Part shown: positions 57,952 through 64,000 of the stretch, piece by piece
Layout: every line of letters begins with the position of its first letter
How positions within the stretch are numbered: position 1 is the stretch's first letter
Assembly: GCF_000306765.2 (NCBI RefSeq)
Contig: NC_017941.2
Span: forward strand, 2,108,001-2,172,000
Direction of reading: 5' to 3'
From: Haloferax mediterranei ATCC 33500
Lineage (GTDB): Archaea > Halobacteriota > Halobacteria > Halobacteriales > Haloferacaceae
DNA: 64,000 nt
Notes under the pieces: generated by a model
Seen by the model: the letters and a program-made list of their open reading frames with translations, nothing else
Told to the model about the DNA's origin: nothing
The model's database searches: none
Made by a program: the position numbers and the translations under genes

Positions 57952-58123
57952 TGATACCCATTGACAGCCCAGGCCTAAAATGACTTTCGAACCGACGAAA
58001 CATCACTGGAGAAATTTAACGGTTTTAGGTGTCCTATGTGCAAAAACCACTGTCGATGAATCAGAAATAATGTGTTGCCACTAACGATTCATAACTAGCT
58101 AAAAAGTGCGATTGTTCGCCGCC

Positions 58124-59479
58124 TCAGAGAGGCAGCGATGGCAGAGCCGGCGGGATAATGGCCGGCGACTCGCCGAGGAATAACGTCTGGAGACCGAGCA
58201 CCAGCGTTGCCACGACGGCCACGATGACGAGCGTCCGGGCCATCCAGAGCCACGTGAGGCCGATACCGTCGCCGAGGCCACTACCCTTCATCAGTTCGTC
58301 GAGGGCGGGGGCACCGTAGACCCACGCCGCGAAGACGAGGATACCGAGGACGGACACCGGAAGCAGTAGTTTGTACGCGAGCGTGTCGAACCAACCGAGC
58401 CACGCGGTGTCGATTGCCGACGGGACGCCGAGCAGGAAGATGACGCTGCCGAGACCGACTGCCATCTGCGGGCGACTCACGTCGTAGTTGTCGATGGCCC
58501 ACGAGACGACCACTTCGAGGAGACTGATTGCGGACGAAAGCGCCGCGATGAGAACCACCCCGAAGAAGACGAGACCGATGATATTGCCACCGGGAATGTC
58601 TCCGAACGCGCCAGCGACGCTGATGAACACTGCACCCGCACCGCTCGTGTTGGGGTCGATACCCTGTGCGAACAAAAGCGGGAGAACGACGAGACCGGCG
58701 AGGATGCCGACGAAACTGTTCAGGAAGACGATGGTGATGCCGTCACCGAACAGGCTCTGGTCGCCGTCGATGTAAGAGGCGTAGGTAATCATCGCGCCCA
58801 TCCCGAGCGACAGCGAGAAGAACGCCTGCCCGACGGCGAACGGGACGATGTCTCCGAAGTTCTCGGCGAGCGCGTTGAAGTCCGGCGAGAGGAAGTACGC
58901 GTACCCCTCGGACGCGCCGGGGAGCGTGAAGGCGAACACGGCGAGGATTCCGAGGATGACGATGATACTCGGAACCATCAGCTTCGTCGCCTTCTCGATG
59001 CCGTCTTCGATACCGGCCGCGACGATGCCGACGACGAGTACCATGAAGACGGCGTGAAGCGCGAGTGCGTCCATACCGGCCGAAATCTGGCCGAAGTACT
59101 CCGCCGGTGCGCCGAAGTACGCACCCGTCAGACTGCCGCCGATGTATCGGAGGACCCACCCACCGACGACGCTATAGTACGAGAGAATCCAAAAGCCGGT
59201 GAATAAACCGATTGCCCCGACGATGCGCCAGTTCTTGTAGCCGAGTTTCTCGAAGGCGCTGATGGTATTCAGGTTGGTTTTCCGTCCGATAACGAACTCG
59301 GCGAGGATGGCCGGAAGGCCGATACCAAGTGCCGAGATGAGGTAGACGATAAGGAAGGATGCACCACCGAACTGGGCGGTCTTGAAGGGGAACTGCCAGA
59401 TGTTCCCGAGGCCGACCGCACTGCCCACAGCAGCGAGGATGAACCCTGCCCTAGTTGCCCACGTTTCACGTTCGCTCAT
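58124..59479 (-). CDS. NSS family transporter B
   Basis: 451 residues from MSERETWATRAGF. Upstream GGTGAT is a Shine-Dalgarno four bases before this ATG and overlaps a GTG that would be an alternative start, so the ATG is favoured. Motifs: GSAVGLGNIWQFPFKTAQFG (TM1), FSLSLGMGAMITYASYI (TM6), LIAALSSAISLLEVVVSWAI (TM8). It lacks the extended C-terminus of the neighbour. The ~170-base gap to the neighbour is AT-rich with TTTAAC and TTTTAGG patches, suggesting a separate promoter for transporter A. Confidence 0.93.
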   Translation of the reverse strand: MSERETWATRAGFILAAVGSAVGLGNIWQFPFKTAQFGGASFLIVYLISALGIGLPAILAEFVIGRKTNLNTISAFEKLGYKNWRIVGAIGLFTGFWILSYYSVVGGWVLRYIGGSLTGAYFGAPAEYFGQISAGMDALALHAVFMVLVVGIVAAGIEDGIEKATKLMVPSIIVILGILAVFAFTLPGASEGYAYFLSPDFNALAENFGDIVPFAVGQAFFSLSLGMGAMITYASYIDGDQSLFGDGITIVFLNSFVGILAGLVVLPLLFAQGIDPNTSGAGAVFISVAGAFGDIPGGNIIGLVFFGVVLIAALSSAISLLEVVVSWAIDNYDVSRPQMAVGLGSVIFLLGVPSAIDTAWLGWFDTLAYKLLLPVSVLGILVFAAWVYGAPALDELMKGSGLGDGIGLTWLWMARTLVIVAVVATLVLGLQTLFLGESPAIIPPALPSLPL

Positions 59480-59707
59480 TTCTATCACCCTGTTGCTGAT
59501 GTGGGTATGATAAATGATGCGGTATGCCGTCGCATATCGGAGGAAAAATCAACACATTTCTCCAACCGATTATATATGGTGGCACGTTCGTCCGAATATC
59601 GAGGTGATGTATCCTCTATTTTCTAACGGGTGTCGTGTTTGTGATTGGTTCACTTGGGCCGTAATAATTTGCGCGCGCCGGAACTTGTGGGCCGTCTCAG
59701 GCCTGTC

Positions 59708-60415
59708 TTAGGCTTCGCCGTAGACCGGCACCGCGGCACCACTCGTCACCGACGCGGCGTCAGAACAGAGACACAGAATCGTCCGGGCAATCTCCTCCGG
59801 CTTCACCCACTTGTCGAAGTCGGCGTCGGGCATCATGTCGCGGTTCATCTCGGTGTCGATGACGCTCGGCATCACCGCGTTTGCGCGCACGACGCCGAGG
59901 TTCTCTTCAGCGATGGTCTCCGTAAGCAGTCGAACACCGGCCTTCGATGCCCGGTAGATGCCGTCCCCCTCGCCACCTTCGAGCGACGCCCGAGCAGAGA
60001 TGCTCACGATTGCGCCATCGGTCTCACGAAGGTGTGGAATCGCGTGTTTCGACGCGAGAAACATCGTCTTCAGGTTCACGTCGAAGAGGAAATCGAACGT
60101 CTCAGCGTCGGTCTCGTCGATTGGTGTTCCACCGCGCCACGTCCCGGCGATGTTGGCGAGGTGGTCGATTCGCCCGAAGTCGGAGACAGCGGCGTCGACG
60201 ACTCGGGCAACCTCCTCCTCGTCGGTGAAGTCTGCCTTGTAGAAGCGGACGCCGTCCGAGTCGTAGAAGCCATCTTCGTTGTCCGGTTCAACCACGTCTG
60301 CGGCCGCGACGTTCGCGCCCGCGTCGGCGAACGCCCGTGTGACAGCACTACCGAGTGCGCCGCTGGCACCGGTTACGAGCGCGACTGTCCCATCGAAGTC
60401 AAATGACACGTCCAT
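59708..60415 (-). CDS. short-chain dehydrogenase/reductase
   Basis: 235 residues from MDVSFDFDGTVALV; a frame start 21 bases upstream is unlikely. TGASGALGSAV (cofactor loop), ADFTDEEEVARVV, LANIAGTWRGG, SISARASLEGG (catalytic Ser region), YRASKAG (Tyr-x-x-x-Lys), VMPSVIDTEMNR. The D-x-x-E after the second strand (AAADVVEPDN) points to NAD(H). The substrate is not known. Confidence 0.9.
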   Translation of the reverse strand: MDVSFDFDGTVALVTGASGALGSAVTRAFADAGANVAAADVVEPDNEDGFYDSDGVRFYKADFTDEEEVARVVDAAVSDFGRIDHLANIAGTWRGGTPIDETDAETFDFLFDVNLKTMFLASKHAIPHLRETDGAIVSISARASLEGGEGDGIYRASKAGVRLLTETIAEENLGVVRANAVMPSVIDTEMNRDMMPDADFDKWVKPEEIARTILCLCSDAASVTSGAAVPVYGEA

Positions 60416-60500
60416 GCGAGTGTGGTTAGTGCGCATATGACATAATTCGGTCGCGGGGGCGTCTTTCCCAGTCCCGTGTTTCGCTTCCCGGCCTCGTCTC

Positions 60501-61466
60501 TCAGGGCGTGATGACGAGTTTCCCGAGGAAACTGTCTTCCATCACGGCTCGGTGGGCTTCGGCAGCCTCGTCGAGGTCGTAGGTCCGCGCGACCTCGATT
60601 TCGAAGTCTCCCGTCTCCATCAGACCGGCAAGTTCGCGCAGCGGGACGGCGAGTTCGGGGGTATTGAACATGCTCATCATCGTGATGTTCAGGTCCTTTC
60701 CGCGGGCGGCAGACGAGAGTTCGAACCCGACTTGCGGGTCGTTCTCGCCGATACCGACGACGCGGCCGCCGGTGGTAGCAACCTCGGCGTCGAACTGGAG
60801 GTAGTCGTCCAGTCGGTGGTCGAGCGTCAGGTCGACGCCGTCGCCGTTTGCGGCGTCTTTCACGGCATCGGCGAGGTCGTCGCGGCTGTAGTCGAGGACG
60901 ACATCTGCACCGAGTTCGGAGACGCGGTCGTGGTTCTTCGGTGCCGCCGTGGCGATGACGTGTGCGCCCGCCGCGTCTGCGAGTTGGACCGCTGTGTGGC
61001 CGACGCCGCCGGACCCGCCGTGAATCAACACTGTCTCGCCGAGTTGCATCCCACCGTGGTCGACGAGGGCGCGCCATGCGGTGACGCCGACGACGCCCGC
61101 CCCACCCGCCGCGACGAGGTCCACATCTTCGGGGAGAACCGCGAGGCGGTCGGTTGGGACCGCCGCGAACTCGGCGTAGCCGCCGTAGTGGTCCTTTCCG
61201 ATGCCGGTACCGACAACGGAGTCGCCCGCTTCGAATTCGGTCACACCGGGGCCGACCGCCGCGACCGTTCCAGCCACGTCGATACCGGGAATCATCGGCA
61301 TGGCGAAGGGCTGATACGACCCTTCTCGGAAGTAGGTGTCTACGGGGTTGACACCCGCGGCTGCGACCTCGACGAGGACCTCATCCGAGACCGGCTCGGG
61401 CGTGTCGATGTCGTCTACCTGCAATACATTGCGTCCGCCGTGTTCGTGGAATCTGACTGCGTGCAT
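60501..61466 (-). CDS. zinc-independent MDR oxidoreductase (quinone-reductase-like)
   Basis: 321 residues, MHAVRFHEHGGRNVLQVDDI. Medium-chain dehydrogenase fold without the zinc Cys: NPVDTYFREGSYQP, PGIDVAGTVAAVGPGVTEFE, VLIHGGSGGVGHTAVQLADA (NADPH-binding G-x-G-x-x-G). Typical of the QOR/zeta-crystallin branch using NADPH to reduce quinones or enals. It precedes the SDR gene on the same strand by ~86 bases, so they could be one unit. Confidence 0.9.
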   Translation of the reverse strand: MHAVRFHEHGGRNVLQVDDIDTPEPVSDEVLVEVAAAGVNPVDTYFREGSYQPFAMPMIPGIDVAGTVAAVGPGVTEFEAGDSVVGTGIGKDHYGGYAEFAAVPTDRLAVLPEDVDLVAAGGAGVVGVTAWRALVDHGGMQLGETVLIHGGSGGVGHTAVQLADAAGAHVIATAAPKNHDRVSELGADVVLDYSRDDLADAVKDAANGDGVDLTLDHRLDDYLQFDAEVATTGGRVVGIGENDPQVGFELSSAARGKDLNITMMSMFNTPELAVPLRELAGLMETGDFEIEVARTYDLDEAAEAHRAVMEDSFLGKLVITP

Positions 61467-61594
61467 ACCGTGTGGTGTGTTCGCGTCGCTGATAAAATCG
61501 GAGTCAGCGGAGAGAATCGTAGTGTTTCGGTGCGGCCAGCGCGTCGCTTCCTCGCCGCCATATAGACATTCTTCGTCCGGGCTACCGTCGAGTC

Positions 61595-61819
61595 ATGCCT
61601 TCCAGAACGTGTCTCGACTGCAACGTGTCGATGGAACCGGTCGGGCACAAGACGACTTACAACGGCGATGGAATCCGTATCGACACCGACGGCGGTCTCC
61701 TCGGTGCACTCGACCTCCGCGGGTCGTACGTGCAGGCGTACGTCTGCGAATCCTGCGGACTCATCCGATTTCACGCCGAACAAACACGACCCCCGGGTCG
61801 TTATCTCGTCCACGAGTAA
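61595..61819 (+). CDS. small zinc-ribbon protein
   Basis: 74 residues, MPSRTCLDCNVSMEPVGHKT. One ribbon with CLDC (~6-9) and CESC (~51-54) knuckles separated by a strand-rich linker (DGIRIDTDGGLLGALDLRGS). The C-terminus FHAEQTRPPGRYLVHE. Such small ribbons are abundant in haloarchaea; likely protein-protein or nucleic-acid contacts. It stands 84 bases before sucC. Confidence 0.82.
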   Translation: MPSRTCLDCNVSMEPVGHKTTYNGDGIRIDTDGGLLGALDLRGSYVQAYVCESCGLIRFHAEQTRPPGRYLVHE

Positions 61820-61903
61820 AGTCTCTGCGGCGGGTTGTGCCGGTTTTGGGTGAACGAAGATGAATGGGATTTAAGCGCGTGCCTTCCCCTCCCACGCATG
61901 GTA

Positions 61904-63049
61904 ATGAAGCTTCACGAATACCAGGCGAAGGAAATCTTCGCAGAGGCTGGGATTCCGGTGCCAGAGTCCCGTCTCGCGTCGTCCGTAGAGGAGGTTATGG
62001 AGGCGGTCGAGGATATCGGATACCCCGCCGCTATCAAGGCGCAGGTACACGTCGGTGGGCGTGGAAAGGCTGGCGGCATCAAGATCGCCATGGACGAAGA
62101 CGAGGCTCGACAGGCCGCCGAGGACATCCTCGGAATGGACCTCAAAGGCTACACGGTCGAGAAGGTACTCGTCGAGGCCGGCGTCGACTTCGAAAACGAA
62201 CTGTACGTGGGTATCACGATGGACCGAAGCGAGGGCAAGCCCGTCGCGATGGTCTCGACGGAGGGTGGCGTCAACATCGAGGAAGTCGCAGAAGAGACCC
62301 CCGAAGCCATCGCGCGCGAGCACATCGACCCCGCGTTCGGCCTGCACCCGTACCAGGCCCGCAAGATCGTTTTCGAGGCGGGAATCCCCCGCGACGTCGC
62401 CTTCGACGTCGCCTCGTTCCTCTCGACGCTCTACGACCTCTACGAGGCCAACGACGCGTCGGACATCGAAATCAACCCCGTCATGATTACGTCCGACCGC
62501 GATGTCGTCGCTGCGGACGCCGTCATGAACATCGACGACGACGCGCTCTTCCGCCACGAGGACCTCGCGGCGATGGAAGAGGACTCCTACGAGGACGAAC
62601 TCGAAGCCAAAGCTGGCGAATACGGCTTCGACTACGTCCGTCTGTCGGGCAACGTCGGTATCATCGGCAACGGTGCCGGACTCGTCATGACGACGCTCGA
62701 CCTCGTCGACTACTTCGGTGGCTCCCCCGCCAACTTCCTCGACATCGGTGGCGGCGCGAAGGCCGAGCGCGTGGCGAACGCGCTGGACATGGTCTTCTCG
62801 GACGAGAACGTCGACTCTGTCGTCTTCAACATCTTCGGCGGCATCACCCGCGGTGACGAGGTCGCCAAGGGTATCAACGAAGCGCTGGAGCAGTTCGACG
62901 AGATTCCGAAACCGGTCGTCGTCCGCCTCGCGGGCACGAACGCCGAAGAGGGGATGGAGATTCTGAACACGGAACTCGTACAGGTCGAAGGGACGCTGGA
63001 GAACGCCGTCCAGCGTGCCGTCGAGAACGCACAGGAGGTGTCCCAATGA
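61904..63049 (+). CDS. sucC: succinyl-CoA synthetase (ADP-forming), beta subunit
   Basis: 381 residues from [20 protein letters not shown]. The ATG two codons upstream (61898) fits a leaderless start, as a TATA-like ATTTAAGC lies ~27 bases before it. ATP-grasp domain with [20 protein letters not shown], then the CoA-ligase half with [20 protein letters not shown] and [16 protein letters not shown]. It catalyses succinyl-CoA + ADP + Pi to succinate + ATP + CoA. sucD overlaps its stop as ATGA. Confidence 0.96.
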   Translation: MKLHEYQAKEIFAEAGIPVPESRLASSVEEVMEAVEDIGYPAAIKAQVHVGGRGKAGGIKIAMDEDEARQAAEDILGMDLKGYTVEKVLVEAGVDFENELYVGITMDRSEGKPVAMVSTEGGVNIEEVAEETPEAIAREHIDPAFGLHPYQARKIVFEAGIPRDVAFDVASFLSTLYDLYEANDASDIEINPVMITSDRDVVAADAVMNIDDDALFRHEDLAAMEEDSYEDELEAKAGEYGFDYVRLSGNVGIIGNGAGLVMTTLDLVDYFGGSPANFLDIGGGAKAERVANALDMVFSDENVDSVVFNIFGGITRGDEVAKGINEALEQFDEIPKPVVVRLAGTNAEEGMEILNTELVQVEGTLENAVQRAVENAQEVSQ

Positions 63050-63915
63050 GCATTTTCGTCGACGACGACACGCGGGTAGTTGTACAGGGTATCACCGGTG
63101 GGGAAGGCAAGTTCCACACCCAGCAGATGATGGAATACGGCACGAACGTCGTTGCTGGTGCGGTCCCCGGCAAGGGCGGTCAGGAAGTCGAAGGCGTTCC
63201 CGTCTACGACACCGTCGCCGAGGCCGTCGAAGAGGAAGACGCCAACGCCTCCGTCGTGTTCGTCCCGCCGGCGTTCGCCGGCGACGCCATCTTCGAGGCA
63301 CTCGACACGGACCTCGACCTCGTCGTGGCCATCACCGAGGGCGTCCCGACGCAGGACATGGCCAAGGTCAACAAGCGCCTGTCCGAAGTCGACACGCGCC
63401 TCATCGGCCCCAACTGTCCGGGAATCATCACGCCCGGCGAGGCCAAACTCGGCATCCTCCCCGGTAACATCTTCGAGGAGGGGAACGTCGGACTCGTCTC
63501 GCGTTCCGGCACCCTCACGTATCAGGTCGTTTCGAACCTGACCGAGCGCGGCATCGGCCAGACCACCGCTATCGGTATCGGTGGCGACCCAATCATCGGC
63601 ACGTCGTTCGTCGACGCTCTCGAAGCGTTCGAGAACGACCCCGACACGCACGCCGTCGTCATGTGCGGTGAGATCGGTGGCGAAGACGAAGAGCAGGCGG
63701 CGAAGTTCATCGCCGAGAACATGGACACGCCCGTCGCTGGCTTTATCGCCGGCCGCACGGCACCGCCGGGCAAGCGCATGGGTCACGCCGGCGCTATCGT
63801 CTCCGGTTCCGGAACCGGTACCGCGGAGTCCAAGATTTCCGCCCTCAACGACGCGGGCGTCCCCGTCGGCGACACCCCCGAGGAAGTCGCCGACCACATC
63901 GAAGACTTCCTCTAA
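63046..63915 (+). CDS. sucD: succinyl-CoA synthetase, alpha subunit
   Basis: 289 residues, [20 protein letters not shown], starting on the sucC stop (ATGA). CoA-binding Rossmann region [20 protein letters not shown], then [20 protein letters not shown], and active-site His247 in [19 protein letters not shown], which carries the phosphate. The pair works in the TCA cycle. Confidence 0.96.
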   Translation: MSIFVDDDTRVVVQGITGGEGKFHTQQMMEYGTNVVAGAVPGKGGQEVEGVPVYDTVAEAVEEEDANASVVFVPPAFAGDAIFEALDTDLDLVVAITEGVPTQDMAKVNKRLSEVDTRLIGPNCPGIITPGEAKLGILPGNIFEEGNVGLVSRSGTLTYQVVSNLTERGIGQTTAIGIGGDPIIGTSFVDALEAFENDPDTHAVVMCGEIGGEDEEQAAKFIAENMDTPVAGFIAGRTAPPGKRMGHAGAIVSGSGTGTAESKISALNDAGVPVGDTPEEVADHIEDFL

Positions 63916-64000
63916 GTCTTCCTCTCGCTATCTTCGTTTTAGCCGCGTTCCACATAGCCCACAGCGTCTGCTCTCGACCGTGTTCGGTGCGCCACACCCC
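63916..64000. other. 3' flank of sucD, no gene
   Basis: After the sucD stop the sequence reads CTTCCTCTCGCTATCTTCG then TTTTAG, a pyrimidine-rich region with a T4 run at ~63938 that may end transcription. No further coding feature is visible before the window ends. Confidence 0.4.

Overview
The window is GC-rich chromosomal DNA from a haloarchaeon, most likely Haloferax or a close relative. The proteins are acidic, and genes usually follow a TATA-like box with a very short leader. There is an elongator tRNA-Met with a 75-nt intron, an archaeal H/ACA pseudouridine synthase cluster (adk, DUF106, cmk, cbf5), a GatD amidotransferase subunit, a JAMM protease of the desampylase type, and a three-subunit propionyl-CoA carboxylase with the small PccX subunit. 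The gene order (lrp/carA, idi, JAMM, SDR, kynU; pccA, birA, uspA; pccB, pccX) matches what I remember of Haloferax. That is recall, not a search.

Layout: 1-23.9 kb is ordinary core genome. It holds a truncated gene at the edge, tRNA-Met, gpmI, small membrane proteins, gatD, a degenerate histidine kinase, carA with a divergent Lrp regulator, idi, a JAMM protease, kynU, a PurM-like protein, an alpha/beta hydrolase, a YeiH-type transporter with an overlapping 47-residue protein, and adk-DUF106-cmk-cbf5, ending at tRNA-Pro(GGG). From 23.9 to about 33.5 kb lies an accessory island, visibly AT-richer in its first half. It carries decayed ORFs, secreted and lipoprotein genes of unknown function, a broken integrase, a complete IS1595-family element with 6-bp target duplications, a block of small virus-like genes, a beheaded methyltransferase, a dispersed hairpin repeat and a cluster of normally rare CTAG sites.

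From 33.5 to 41.9 kb is a membrane and envelope region: an 877-residue MMPL/RND pump, a regulator/membrane-protein pair, a CopD-like protein, two divergent AN1 zinc-finger membrane proteins (one fused to a CAP domain), an HPP protein and another membrane protein. The pump and the CopD-like gene share the same promoter architecture: a GTCCCA-N5-TGGGAC palindrome, then a TATA box, then a leaderless micro-ORF whose stop overlaps the main start as ATGA. This looks like a small undescribed regulon and is the most interesting signal here.

From 41.9 to 64 kb the window returns to core metabolism: asd, the acyl-CoA carboxylase genes pccA, birA, pccB and pccX, uspA, an amidohydrolase, an HD phosphohydrolase, a tightly overlapping cofD/DUS-like/CitG-like/DUF447 operon followed by rps17e, a glycerophosphodiesterase, two NSS-family transporters, an SDR and a quinone-oxidoreductase-like enzyme, and sucCD. 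PccA, PccB, PccX and BirA make and biotinylate the propionyl-CoA carboxylase. SucCD serves the TCA cycle into which that carbon can flow. Three short tandem repeats lie at gene ends or in intergenic DNA (3323-3379, 49817-49902, 54427-54478); two of them duplicate the stop-codon end of a gene.
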